The notes: generated by a model from the letters alone, not told the origin. A DNA stretch of 36,720 nucleotides from a bacterium (GCA_024743355.1 JANSWS010000024.1:1-36720); one strand, 5' to 3'. Positions 1 to 9,500 are shown, counted from the stretch's first letter. A program made the numbers and translations.

Positions 1-1
1 G

Positions 2-3000
2 ACCTCGCTGGGGCAGGGTTCGGTTTCGTTCACAGCCAGACAAAGCCTGGGTGGAGACACCAGCGAAGAGTTAGCAGCTCTGAGTGTGATACTGGATCGG
101 ACAGCGCCCTCACAAATTGCGGCGGGAGTCGTTCCGACCAGTGTCGTTGTTGGTGATGCAGTCTCAATTGACCTCACAGTGCCTGGTGAGGGGCAGGGAT
201 TGGTCTACGCTCTCACCGCCGCGCCCGCCGGGATGACCATCAATGCTTCCACAGGTGAAATTGCCTGGACACCGACGACCGGACAATTGGGAACACAATC
301 TGTTGGAATTTCCATCACGGATATAGCTGGCAACACAACGGCCCAGGACTTTTCCATCCAGGTGACCGAGGAACCTTGGGTTGAGCTTGGAATCAATGTC
401 GTTGATGCGAATGGCCAGCCTCTATCAACAATTGGCGTTGGAGACACCTTTGTTGTACAAGTCACCGTCCAGGACTTGCGGGGCTTTCAAGCCACCGGTC
501 TTTTCGGCGCCTACATGGACTTGCTGTACAACGAATCGGTAATTCAGCTCACGTCCGAGCCGATCAGCCGTCCGGAGCCCTACACCAATGGTCCCAAGGG
601 CGGAACGACAACAGCAGGGCTGGTCGATGAATTGGGAGCCTTCTCATCCTCCAACTCTCCCTTGGGTGCAGGCTTGCGTGTGCTGGCTGAGCTTGAATTT
701 ACGGCGATCGCGGTCGGTGATGCGGGTCTGATGCTCGACCCCGCCGATGATGCCGGCAACGACGTCTTGCTGTACGGCATCAACGAAGCGATCTCCGTCA
801 ATCGTGTTCGGTATGGCACCAGCTCGTTCGCTGTCGGACTGGATTTCGAGCTCAACGATGACGTATTTAACTTTGACGAGGACAGCTCACAACAAACCCT
901 CAACGTACTCGACAACGATGTCATTTCGGGCAATTCGAACTTGACCATCGTGGGAGTAACCACGCCTGCTTCCGGGGCTCAAGTCGCGATCTCTTCGGAT
1001 GGAAAGTCCATTCTGTACACGCCGGCAGCCAATTTTACGGGAGCTGACGTGTTGGAATACACGGTACAAAATCAGAACTCCATTCAAGGCGTGGCGACCG
1101 TCACCATCCAGCTGGCGGATGTGAACGATCCGCCTCAGGCACTGAATGACAGCTTTACGGTGACGGAGAACAGCAGTAACAACGTCCTGGACGTGTTGGC
1201 CAACGACAACTCAGGCGATGACGACCCCAACAGTGAGACGCTGAGAATTCTCAACGTCGTGGCTGGCTCGATAGCCGGCACGGTGTCGGTTCGAGCTGAC
1301 CAGACTTTGAGCTACACCCCACCGGCGGACTTTATCGGCAGCGAGACTTTCTCTTACACACTGAGCGACGGACGGGGCGCGACCAGTGTTGCCACGGTTA
1401 CGGTCAATGTGGACGTGGCCAATCCGCCACCGGTGGCTCAAGACGACAATTTTTCGCTAACCGAGGATGACGGCCAGGCTTCCTTTGATGTCTTGGCGAA
1501 TGATTCCACCGATGATGCAACTGAAACCCTATCGGTTTCCGCCGTCGGCACATCCAGCAACGGCAGTGTGGTGCAGGTAGCGGCTGACGGGCAGAGCATT
1601 TTGTACAGGCCGGCTGCCAACTTCAACGGAACGGAGGTCATTACCTACACACTGCGAGACAGCGGTGGAGCCACCGCCACGGCTAACGCCACGTTTACGG
1701 TCGCGGCTGTGAACGATGCGCCCACTGCGGTGGACGACTCGGCTTCCGCGATCAGCCGTAACACGACCACTTCGCTGGATGTCTTAGCCAACGATCAGGA
1801 CGTGGATGGCGACGATCTGGAGATCATCGCCGTCACCCAACCCGCCGCGGGTAACGGCAGCGTTGCGATCGCGGCCGATGGAAAGAGCCTGATCTACACT
1901 CCGCCCGCAGTGGACTTTGAGGGCATGGTCTCGCTGACCTATACCGTGAGCGATGGCAACGGTGAGAGCGATACGGCCAGCGTGCAAATCGACGTGCGAG
2001 ACTTTATACCTCGCGACATCGCCGGAGACATTTACTACGCCACTTTCGACTTAAGTTCTTCGCTGCTGTCCAACCTAAACGTGACCTTGGAGGGAACCGA
2101 CTTCACGGGTAATTCCTTGTCCCGTCAGGCGGCCGTGCAAGGCGGACGTTTCCAGTTTTCGGATGTGGCCCCCGGAGAGTACACGCTTATCCGAGAACCG
2201 CTGCCGTTCTTGAATGACTCCGGCGAACGCATCGCGATCTCGGCGGCCATGGAAGATGGCGATCTGGAGCAGGCTCTGCGTGTTACCGGCAGTCTGCGTC
2301 CGCAGTTCTTCGGCATCCGCGATTTTTTGGGTTCCACCTTCGGCCACAACTTGCTGGTGGCCTTGAACGGCGATGGCACTCCCGCTTGGACGCTGGGCAA
2401 AGGGGCTTGGACCGAGCTGAATTCGATCGATGTCCAAGTCGATGAAAACGAAGTCTTGAAGATCGCTGCCGTGAACGGTTCATCCCAAAACGTCAGTGCC
2501 AGCCTGCCTCTTAACGACAACGCGACGCGGGCCTATCGGGTCGGCGAGCAAACGCCCTATCGTCTGCTGCGTTTGCGAGGAACGCCTGAAGATGTGGGTG
2601 TCGAACCACCGGCATCGAGCAGTGCCAGTACCGGCGAAGGCGAAGGGCAACTCTCGAGCAATCAGCCATCTAGCAGCTCGGCTTCGCTGATAGGCGAGGG
2701 CGAAGCCGCTCCCTTGCCAACCCCGGTGCCATCCGGCCTTGCTGGCTCTGGCCAAGTGAATGAATTGCCAAGGCCCAGCATTCAAGCCGTTCGTTCGACG
2801 AGCCTGGGGCAGGGCGGTGAGGCACAGAGCCAGTCCTCCAGGCTTTCGCTTCGGCGATCGACGCTGGCCTCTGGCAACAGCCTGACCCTTTCTGAGGCCG
2901 CGGTGGACGAGGCGATGAAGTCTGTGCTTCCCAAGTTGGAAATTGGCCTGTCAGCCGGTCTGGAGTCCGACTTGACAGGCGACAACCAGTCCGAGCAGGA

Positions 3001-3031
3001 AGCCCATGATCAGGCCTTGCAAAGTGTCTAG
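2..3031 (+). CDS. Large surface protein with Ig-like, cohesin-like and tandem cadherin-like repeats (5' end outside window)
   Basis: The reading frame is open from base 2, so the true start and any signal peptide lie upstream. Counting residues from the GTG at 86, a putative Ig domain of the He_PIG type spans about 30-95 (GLVYAL...PAGMTIN then GEIAWTP). A cohesin-like beta domain follows at about 97-250. Four cadherin-like 'tandem-95' repeats cover about 253-640, each with an LDVLAND-type start, an (I/L)xYTPxxxFxG core and a TYTxSDG-type end. Next is a carboxypeptidase-regulatory/SdrD-B-like stretch (GRFQFSDVAPGEYTL, about 690-710). A roughly 230-residue low-complexity tail has two Ser-rich segments, each followed by GEGE. 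I see no dockerin, LPxTG or PEP-CTERM signal. Such architecture is known from very large secreted or cell-surface adhesion proteins, and a structural or adhesive role is inferred. The repeats are clear; the cohesin-like call is tentative. Confidence 0.85.
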   Translation, partial: TSLGQGSVSFTARQSLGGDTSEELAALSVILDRTAPSQIAAGVVPTSVVVGDAVSIDLTVPGEGQGLVYALTAAPAGMTINASTGEIAWTPTTGQLGTQSVGISITDIAGNTTAQDFSIQVTEEPWVELGINVVDANGQPLSTIGVGDTFVVQVTVQDLRGFQATGLFGAYMDLLYNESVIQLTSEPISRPEPYTNGPKGGTTTAGLVDELGAFSSSNSPLGAGLRVLAELEFTAIAVGDAGLMLDPADDAGNDVLLYGINEAISVNRVRYGTSSFAVGLDFELNDDVFNFDEDSSQQTLNVLDNDVISGNSNLTIVGVTTPASGAQVAISSDGKSILYTPAANFTGADVLEYTVQNQNSIQGVATVTIQLADVNDPPQALNDSFTVTENSSNNVLDVLANDNSGDDDPNSETLRILNVVAGSIAGTVSVRADQTLSYTPPADFIGSETFSYTLSDGRGATSVATVTVNVDVANPPPVAQDDNFSLTEDDGQASFDVLANDSTDDATETLSVSAVGTSSNGSVVQVAADGQSILYRPAANFNGTEVITYTLRDSGGATATANATFTVAAVNDAPTAVDDSASAISRNTTTSLDVLANDQDVDGDDLEIIAVTQPAAGNGSVAIAADGKSLIYTPPAVDFEGMVSLTYTVSDGNGESDTASVQIDVRDFIPRDIAGDIYYATFDLSSSLLSNLNVTLEGTDFTGNSLSRQAAVQGGRFQFSDVAPGEYTLIREPLPFLNDSGERIAISAAMEDGDLEQALRVTGSLRPQFFGIRDFLGSTFGHNLLVALNGDGTPAWTLGKGAWTELNSIDVQVDENEVLKIAAVNGSSQNVSASLPLNDNATRAYRVGEQTPYRLLRLRGTPEDVGVEPPASSSASTGEGEGQLSSNQPSSSSASLIGEGEAAPLPTPVPSGLAGSGQVNELPRPSIQAVRSTSLGQGGEAQSQSSRLSLRRSTLASGNSLTLSEAAVDEAMKSVLPKLEIGLSAGLESDLTGDNQSEQEAHDQALQSV

Positions 3032-3061
3032 TGAGAGCCAATTACGGTCATGCAATGCGCT

Positions 3062-3081
3062 GCCCTGGCCAGTCCCAGGGC
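3062..3081 (+). terminator. Possible terminator hairpin after the surface-protein gene
   Basis: A perfect 7-bp inverted repeat, GCCCTGG and CCAGGGC, with a 6-base loop begins 30 bases after the stop codon at 3031. No T-run follows, so it is either a weak intrinsic terminator or a 3'-end stabilising hairpin. The position fits the end of this transcript; function is inferred. Confidence 0.35.
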
Positions 3082-3136
3082 CGGAGGTTCGACTTGCCGA
3101 ACAGGCAACTCAAGGGTAGCCGCACCCATTTTCCAT

Positions 3137-3166
3137 GCGTTTTTTGGCGAAAAACCCCAAAAACGC
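3137..3166. promoter_or_regulatory. A/T-rich hairpin in the HU leader
   Basis: GCGTTTTTTGG pairs with CCAAAAACGC around a 9-base loop. This gives a 10-bp stem with one bulged T, ending about 115 bases before the HU start codon. It could be a bidirectional termination signal separating the surface-protein gene from HU, or a regulatory element in the HU leader. Only the inverted repeat is directly visible. The rest of 3032-3282 shows no gene and no convincing sigma-70 pair. Confidence 0.3.
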
Positions 3167-3282
3167 TGGAAAAAACACAAGTTTTGGGCCATCTACCAGT
3201 TGAAATTTAGCGAACCTAGTCGTTAAATCGTCTCCTCAAGTCTACCTCGAGCACACAGTTCATTTTGAAAGGGATTGTACGT

Positions 3283-3606
3283 ATGGCGAAAGCCGCAGCC
3301 AAAAAGAAGGCCGCTACGAAAACAGAGATTTTCAACAGCATGGCCGAACGCACTGGATTGACCAAGAAGCAGGTCGCCGAGTTCTTTGATGCACTCAGCG
3401 ACGAAATCGCAGAAAACATCGGCAAGAAGGGACCGCGTGTCTTCCAGATCCCCAATTTGTGCAAGATTGTAGCTGTCGACAAGCCAGCTCTCCCCAAGCG
3501 CCAGGTTCGTAATCCTGCCACCGGCGAGATGATCTGGGCTCCGCCCAAACCTGCCTCCGTGCAGGTTAAGGTGCGACCGCTGAAGAAGCTGAAGGAAATG
3601 GCCTAA
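3283..3606 (+). CDS. HU/IHF-family DNA-binding protein
   Basis: A 107-residue basic protein of the HU/IHF family, which bends DNA and organises the nucleoid. The N-terminus is an Ala/Lys-rich arm (MAKAAAKKKAATK), longer than in classical 90-residue HU. It leads into the helical dimerisation part (TGLTKKQVAEFFDALSDEI), the turn GKKGPRVFQIPNLCKI, and the DNA-binding beta arm with the family signature RNPATGE. The end is Lys-rich (LKKLKEMA). The ATG at 3283 was chosen over the TTG at 3265 because GAAAGGG lies about 9 bases upstream and the peptide then starts with the usual MAK. It is apparently monocistronic, with a hairpin terminator downstream. Lys-rich HU extensions are seen in several planctomycetes and actinobacteria. 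Whether this is the main nucleoid protein or one of several paralogues cannot be told here. Confidence 0.92.
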   Translation: MAKAAAKKKAATKTEIFNSMAERTGLTKKQVAEFFDALSDEIAENIGKKGPRVFQIPNLCKIVAVDKPALPKRQVRNPATGEMIWAPPKPASVQVKVRPLKKLKEMA

Positions 3607-3642
3607 TCGCCGCTTTGAAGACCGACGGCTGACGCGTTCATT

Positions 3643-3678
3643 GAAGGCGAGATTCCCCGCAGGAGCTTCGCCTTCTTT
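3643..3678 (+). terminator. Likely rho-independent terminator of the HU gene
   Basis: GAAGGCGA (3643-3650) and TCGCCTTC (3668-3675) form a perfect 8-bp stem with a 17-base loop, followed by TTTGCGTTT. It sits 36 bases after the HU stop codon. The T-run is interrupted, so efficiency may be moderate. Confidence 0.55.
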
Positions 3679-3800
3679 GCGTTTGGCCGGCACCAGTGAC
3701 TGGGATCGGAAGCCTCTCAGTGCTGCTAGTGTAAACAGCTGTTTCACAGCCGCGTGAAGCACACAAGCCAAGTCACGCGCGAGCTTGGCCGGCGATCGGA

Positions 3801-3860
3801 TTGATCGACTGAATCGTGCTTTGATCGACTGAATCGTGCTTTGATCGACTGAATGGTGCT
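3801..3860. repeat. Three-copy 20-bp tandem direct repeat
   Basis: The unit TTGATCGACTGAATCGTGCT occurs three times head to tail with no spacer (3801-3820, 3821-3840, 3841-3860). The third copy differs by one base (GAATGGTGCT instead of GAATCGTGCT). The array ends 5 bases before the stop codon of the minus-strand HAD gene, so it lies in that gene's 3' untranslated region and in the convergent gap with HU. There are no spacers, so it is not a CRISPR. Otherwise 3607-3865 holds only the HU terminator hairpin. Confidence 0.9.
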
Positions 3861-3865
3861 GTTGT

Positions 3866-4552
3866 CTAATCGACCTGGCCGGCCAGTAAATGTCGGATGC
3901 GTGGATCCGCCAAGGAATCCGCAATGAAATGAACGCCTGCAAAGTCATGCTCGCGACTATGCTCGCCAGGCACGGCGACGGTGCAGGCGCCCGAGGCGAT
4001 GCCCGCTCGCGACCCGTGATGGCTATCTTCCAGTACTAGCATCTCGCCAATCTCGACTTGCAATCTCCGGGCTGCTTCGAGATAGATGTCCGGAGCTGGC
4101 TTGCCTTGAGCCACGTCGCTGGCAGTAATGACGAATTCAACTCGGGATTCCAGCCCGGTCAAGCTCAAGACGGTTGCCGCGAATTCAGGCGTACTGCTGG
4201 TAGCGACGCAGCGCGGCAACTGCAATTGGTCGATGTAATCCAGCAAATCCAATAGTCCGGGCAAGACCTGCAGTTGCTCCGTTAGAATCGACGCAAACTC
4301 AGCACGCGACTCTTCGGCCAGTTGTTCCGTAGAATCCGACAGCCCTTCATGTTCGATCATTACCTGAAACGCCTGTGCAGACGGCAATCCCATCATCCGG
4401 TTCTTCAGTACCTGGGTGAATCTCCGCCCCCGGCGTCTTAGAATAGCATCACCCACTTGCGTGTAGAGAGTTTCAGTATTGACCATCAAGCCATCCATAT
4501 CGAAGGCCACGCCGCGAATCGAATGCATCCAGAAATGAGTGGTGTTTTGCAT
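3866..4552 (-). CDS. HAD-superfamily phosphatase/phosphomutase, beta-phosphoglucomutase-like
   Basis: A 228-residue soluble HAD hydrolase. Motif I is FDMDGLMVNTE, with the nucleophile Asp18 and acid/base Asp20. Motif II is CVATSST, motif III is the lysine of GKPAPDIY, and motif IV is VLEDSHHG. The region between motifs I and II has the helical cap of subclass I enzymes, and the length is usual for beta-phosphoglucomutase-like and CbbY/GS1-type phosphatases. These act on small phosphorylated sugars or nucleotides in the cytoplasm; the substrate cannot be read from sequence. The start at 4552 is an ATG, with AGGA about 14 bases upstream; an in-frame ATG eight codons later (4528) is possible. 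It is divergent from the membrane-protein gene starting at 4613, so both promoters must fit in about 60 bases. Confidence 0.88.
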   Translation of the reverse strand: MQNTTHFWMHSIRGVAFDMDGLMVNTETLYTQVGDAILRRRGRRFTQVLKNRMMGLPSAQAFQVMIEHEGLSDSTEQLAEESRAEFASILTEQLQVLPGLLDLLDYIDQLQLPRCVATSSTPEFAATVLSLTGLESRVEFVITASDVAQGKPAPDIYLEAARRLQVEIGEMLVLEDSHHGSRAGIASGACTVAVPGEHSREHDFAGVHFIADSLADPRIRHLLAGQVD

Positions 4553-4612
4553 TTAGGGTAACGAATCCTGCTCTCTAGATAGATTGCCCTCAAACTGGGA
4601 TAGCCGTCGACA

Positions 4613-5833
4613 ATGCTGCACTTGGATGGTGAATCGATTATCGAACAAATGGCGGACCACAGGGAGAACTACATCCCCCTGCACAGCACCGACGTGGTCG
4701 ATTACCTAACCCAATACTTGAGTCTGGACCAGACGGATCAGTCTGTGTTTCGCGAGGTATCGGCTCTCATTCTCTCGCTGCTGCATCACTTGTACAGACA
4801 GCGTCACGAACAAATCACCTATGTCTACACGGCTCTCGATCCAGACCGTGACCGGGTTCTGCGGGCTGTGCCAACCAACGCTTACCGCCACGAGCTGGCC
4901 CAGGAACTGTTGGAGCGTACACAGGACACTCTGCACCGAGCCAACTATCACCTATTGGACGAAGAAGATATTCAACAGGCACTTCGGGCCGCCAGCCAAT
5001 GGGGCGTCAACATGAGGGTGGACTTCGGGATGTTTGACATTCTGGAAATCCATGCTCGAGGTTACGTGGTCGGCCGCCGACAGTTCCGACACTGGAAGCG
5101 TTTTTTTCGACCGGAGATGGTCAGTGTCCCGCTGTACCAAAGACTTGTCATCATCTTTCGCATCACCGAAAACCAGAGTTCCGATCAATTCGATCCACGC
5201 AAAGTATATTTGCGAATGTTCAAGAACGTCCCTCGCGAAGACATCGACATGATGCTGCCAGCAACCGGCTTTCAGTTGACCTGGCTCGACCATTCCAAGA
5301 TCGTGGTGCCGAGTTTGTACGCAACGGGTATCGCGCTGTGGCGTTTTTTACGCAACGTCTTGCTGCTGACTTTCTTCGGCGTGTTCAAGACGATCGGACT
5401 TTTCGTACTGGTAGTTCTTGCCATCGGCTTTGGTGTCAAGTCGATGTTTACCTATCGTAGCAACACGCAACGTCGTTACATGCTCAACATGACCCAGAGC
5501 CTGTATTACCAGAATCTAGATAACAACGCCGGTGTGTTGTTCCGTTTGCTGGAAGAAGGTGAGCAACAGGAGGCTTGCGAAGCCATCCTGGCCTACTACG
5601 TCGCCGCGATCCACTTCGGGGATCGATCAGCTACCTCGGAGGAGATCGATGCGGAGTGCGAGAAGATCATCCTGGAAGCCACCGGACTGCATGTCGACTT
5701 CGACGTGCAGTCAACGCTTAAAGTGCTAGCTCAGATGGGATTGATCCGCGCTCACCAAGACGGCTGGAAAGCGCTTCCGCTGCGGAAAGCAAAGTCCCAG
5801 CTCGATGCGACCTGGGACAATTGGTTTAGCTAA
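4613..5833 (+). CDS. DUF3754/TMEM143-like membrane protein
   Basis: A 406-residue protein with no signal peptide. The N-terminal half (about 1-230) is soluble-looking and includes a conserved-looking MFDILEIHARG...RR segment and a run of basic residues (RRQFRHWKRFFRP, about 155-167). A hydrophobic region at about 247-277 could form one long or two short transmembrane helices. After it comes the stretch LNMTQSLYYQNLDNNAGVLFRLL (written here in two parts: LNMTQSLYYQ and NLDNNAGVLFRLL), then EACEAILAYY and an acidic C-terminal region. This order resembles the DUF3754 family, which includes the mitochondrial protein TMEM143 and is of unknown function. The family call is from memory of its pattern and is moderately secure. 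It shares a 60-bp divergent intergenic region with the HAD gene. Confidence 0.65.
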   Translation: MLHLDGESIIEQMADHRENYIPLHSTDVVDYLTQYLSLDQTDQSVFREVSALILSLLHHLYRQRHEQITYVYTALDPDRDRVLRAVPTNAYRHELAQELLERTQDTLHRANYHLLDEEDIQQALRAASQWGVNMRVDFGMFDILEIHARGYVVGRRQFRHWKRFFRPEMVSVPLYQRLVIIFRITENQSSDQFDPRKVYLRMFKNVPREDIDMMLPATGFQLTWLDHSKIVVPSLYATGIALWRFLRNVLLLTFFGVFKTIGLFVLVVLAIGFGVKSMFTYRSNTQRRYMLNMTQSLYYQNLDNNAGVLFRLLEEGEQQEACEAILAYYVAAIHFGDRSATSEEIDAECEKIILEATGLHVDFDVQSTLKVLAQMGLIRAHQDGWKALPLRKAKSQLDATWDNWFS

Positions 5834-5870
5834 ACGCGATCGAAAGCCGCGATCTTCAAAGACCGATGCT

Positions 5871-6110
5871 TTACTGTTGCTGATTCAAGATGGCTTCCGC
5901 TCTTGCCTTATTGATAGCCGCAGTCTCGTTGGCCAGCTTATTTTCTGGTCCAGCGGGAAAATACTGCACATCATCGTAGAGATAGTAAGGGCTGGGCAGT
6001 GTCTGGCCGGCAACGGAGACTTGGCATCCAGTCGCAGGTGCAATGCCGCCTGCGAGCAGCAGTCCCAGGAAGGCATACTTCCAAGCTTGGGATCGCTTGG
6101 TCTGACTCAT
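5871..6110 (-). CDS. Small putative lipoprotein with LPSPYYL segment
   Basis: A 79-residue protein. Basic residues (KRSQAWK) and a hydrophobic core (YAFLGLLLAGGI) lead to PATGC, a plausible though non-canonical lipobox, so the mature lipoprotein would be only about 51 residues. It contains QTLPSPYYLYDDVQYFPAGPE followed by a Lys/Ala-rich helix (NETAAINKARAEAIL). I recall short planctomycete proteins with a similar LPSPYYL-DDVQYF stretch, but no function is known to me. A good ribosome site (GAGGAG, 8 bases before the ATG) supports the start. It converges on the DUF3754-like gene, with 37 bases between stops. An envelope-associated location is inferred. Confidence 0.72.
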   Translation of the reverse strand: MSQTKRSQAWKYAFLGLLLAGGIAPATGCQVSVAGQTLPSPYYLYDDVQYFPAGPENKLANETAAINKARAEAILNQQQ

Positions 6111-6532
6111 GAGTAATCTCCTCAGCGTCCATTAAAATCCATAAGCGGCACACTGCCGCGGAACCCAGGCGCCGATGCCTGAAGGCAATAGCAGTAAAGC
6201 TGTACGGATTCTATCGGTTCTGACCGGCACGGAGATTCACCGATTCCGGACCAAATATCCACCAATCGAAGCGATTCTTTCGCAGGCTGGAGTCAAAAGA
6301 TGGTCGGCAGCCCCGATCGCTAGCATTTACAATACATAGAGCCTCTCGTCTGGCGGGGCCTTTTTGAAACCAATGGAATGGAATCGCGAATCCCGGGACT
6401 TGCTAGTTGACATTCTGTTATCGCTGAGCGCAGGCAGGGGCATCTGACTGGCGGCGCCCGGCCTTCAGGTTGAATGCCATCCCGAAAGTTTCCAAACCAA
6501 CGATTTTCGAGTTTCCAAGCATCGAGCAAACC
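6111..6532. other. Intergenic region between lipoprotein (-) and CHAT-like gene (+)
   Basis: This divergent gap of about 420 bases should hold the promoters of both neighbours. A TTGACA hexamer at 6407-6412 is a possible -35 box for the plus-strand gene, but no convincing -10 follows at the right distance. A 54-codon plus-strand frame (6175-6339) has only a weak ribosome site and no recognisable product, so I do not call it a gene. No repeat or RNA gene is visible. Confidence 0.4.
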
Positions 6533-9500
6533 ATGACCTTTGCTAGCTTTTTTCCCCGAGCATGCTGGGTAAGCGCGTGTTGGCTATCCGTCGCATGCAT
6601 GACGAGCCAGCTGCCCGGTCAACTGGTAAGCGAACTGCCACGTCCCGAGTACTATGTGGCCAAGGAAGTTTTTGGAGATGGCCGCATCGCTGATGCTGCA
6701 GACGGTTTCGAAACCGTTCTAGAACGTGCGCGGAGACTGGGCGACAATCGCTGGATTGACAGTATTCCGGCATTGGTCATGCTCGGCGAGTGTTACTATC
6801 AGCAGGGCAACCTGCAAATGGCATTGGAGAGCTATGATGCCGCTTTGATGCTGGCGCTGGCCTATCCGGAATGGGTCAACCGCATCCAAGTTCCGGCCGA
6901 GCAGCTACCAGCTCTGGAAAACATCCCCAAGGGCATCGATTGGTTCCCCAAGAGCTCTTCCTCCAGGCCGGTAGTGATTCCGGAGGCAGTTCAGCTTACG
7001 GTTGACCTGGCTTTGGGAGCAGCTGACAACCAGTCGCCACAGGCAGCCACAGCGATAGGAGTTGCCACGCGGCTGGATGCCACGGAAGTAATCCGCACGC
7101 TGGGTCTGGCATTGCTTCGCCGCTACCAGACACTCGGCCCTTTGGCCGCCCACTCGCCATTGGTTGCCCCCCTGGATCAATACTTTTCCAGACCACCCTC
7201 GGCCCCGGCTGCCTGGCTGCAGTCCTCCTGGTCCGTACTGCGCGGACTCAACCAATTAGCGATGGGATCGGATGACGCAGTTCGACTTCTGCGAACCGGC
7301 AGGCTACTTGGCAATCAATTCGAGTACTTTTTGACCCCCATGTCGATGCTCAGTCTGGCGGAGGTTGAATCCCGGCAGGGCAACTATCAAGCGGCAATTT
7401 CCTTATTGCAGGAAGCATCCCTGGTCTCCGCCTATTTTGGGCAGGATTTTGAGTTGGCTATGTCTTTGCAGGATCTGGCCGCCAATGCTTGTGCGTCCCG
7501 TCGCACTGAATTGTTACCAGCAGTGCAACAAGCGGCGACGTGGTGCACCAAAAAGAGCGGACTGGCATTTGTGGCCGCCAGCATTGGTGCCGCCGAGATG
7601 GCTGTATACTCCGCGCAGCTTGGGCAGGCTGACAGACTTTTGAAGCAAGCCAATACCGTCCTGCGAATGCGTGATATCGTCCTGCCGCGATTCAATGCCC
7701 ATGCGAGCTATGTCAATGCCTTGCTGGCATTCTCCCAGAACCGCGCTGCACTTGGCATCCCGAATCTTGACAGCGCACTGCGTTTGCGACGCGGCAATGC
7801 CCAGACAGGCCCAACGTCCGAGCGGGCCTTCCAGGCACAAATGACTTTAAACCTACTGGCTGAGAATGCGATATCCGCAATGACCGCCGAAGCCTTATTG
7901 GACAACATTCTGGCGGAACCGTCTGCGATAGACTGGGAGCTCAATCCATTGGGCGCGTTGGCGACGATCACCACTGCCAGCCTTCCTGCCTACGAGCGTC
8001 ATTTGGAACTGGCTGTCCAGCAAGCCGTCGATCAGCGTGCGGTGAAAGAAATTGTACGGCGAGTTGATCGCCTGCAACGGGAGAGGCTCTATGAGGCCTT
8101 GCCGCTTGGAGGCCGCCTGTTGGCCTGGCGACATGTGATCGCAGCCACCGCCCCTGGCAGCCTGCCCCAGCCGCTCGCGGACCATGTGCGGGGCGTGCAG
8201 CAGTCTTCTGCTCAATTAAGGACCGAGTCTCAGCAGATTGCTGCGTTGGTTGACGCCTTGAGAGCGGGCCCCCTTCCATTGGATGAGCGTCAGATTCCAG
8301 CGTCTGCAAAACGACAATATGCCGAGTTGGAAGAGCTGGCTACCGCTCACGAAAGCCAGTTGACGCTGCGAGCGATCTCGAGAATCCCACTTGAGCGGTT
8401 GTTGCCAGTATGGCCCGCCATGGTCGATCCCGAGTTCGCATACTTAGAACCCTCGGACGCCCTGCTGGCGTTCGCCACCACGGGCCAATCAGTATTTGGT
8501 ATCTGCGTGCAGGGGCAACAGGTGCAATACTGGCAAGTCGACCAGCGAGCCAACATCGACAAACTACTCGGCCAACTCTTGCTGGATATTGGGCTGAAGG
8601 ACGATTCCCCCAGACCCGATCCATCCGCCATCACCAAAGCGGATGCTGCTTGGCGTGCCACCTCGCTTCAATTAAGAGACCTGTTGATTCCACAAGAGAT
8701 TCAGCAAGCGATCGATTCTGCCGAACGTCTAATTGTGGTCCCCAATGGCAAACTGTGGTATCTCCCCTTCGAATTACTGCCCGATGCAGGGAACCGCAAT
8801 TCTCCCTGGCTCGCCAGAAAAGCAATTACCTATGTGCCAACTCTCGGCTCAGCCTTCACAGCCTTTCGACGGCAGGCTGCACTTCAACCAACGGTTGGTC
8901 TGATGGGTAAATTCTTCTCACTAGATGCAACCACCAACCAACAACTGGCGGACGCCTTGGCCTTGACTACTGCCGACTCTTCGAGCGTTTCACTCACGCA
9001 GAAAATAACCGTTCCCTCAGCGGATTGGCTAAGAATTAGCAGTCGACAAATGTGGATTGCCGCTCGGGTGCCCATTTTGAGCAAGCCTCTTGAAAGCGTG
9101 TTATTGCCACTTGGGCCTGGCAAGCAATCCACACTTGGAAGTTGGCTGGAATCCCCCTTGGCATCTCCCAAAAACGTATTTTTGGCGGGCATGCGGACTT
9201 CCGCCGGAAGCCCGCAGCTCGCCAATGGCGATGATCTGTTACTACCGGCCTGCGGACTGTTGTTCAGCGGTAGTGATGCGGCTGTACTGAGTCGCTGGCC
9301 AGCGGGCGGCAGAAGTACAGCCCATATCATGACGCGTTTCTTTGAAGAGCGGCAACAAGAGCCACACTCCAATTCACTCCGAAGAGCCCTGCTGGCAGAA
9401 TGGCCGAGGGACTACCTGGTCGCTGAAGAGCCGGTGCTACTGCCAACAGCCCGAGACTCGGAACCGCTCACGCTCGGTGCGCATCCCTTGTTATGGGCGG

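Noticed and set aside
3801-3860. CRISPR array
   Set aside because: The three 20-bp units are directly adjacent with no spacers, and there are no cas genes.
3223-3948. 241-codon minus-strand frame across HU and the tandem repeat
   Set aside because: It is antisense to HU and overlaps the HAD gene end. The part over the 20-bp array only encodes a repeat-derived peptide, with no domain or ribosome site.
6175-6339. 54-codon plus-strand frame in the gap upstream of the CHAT-like gene
   Set aside because: It has only a weak AGG ribosome site, no hydrophobic or domain feature and no recognisable homologue; it may be chance.
6407-6440. Sigma-70 promoter for the CHAT-like gene
   Set aside because: TTGACA is present but no TATAAT-like hexamer follows at 16-18 bases, so it is noted only as a possible -35 box.
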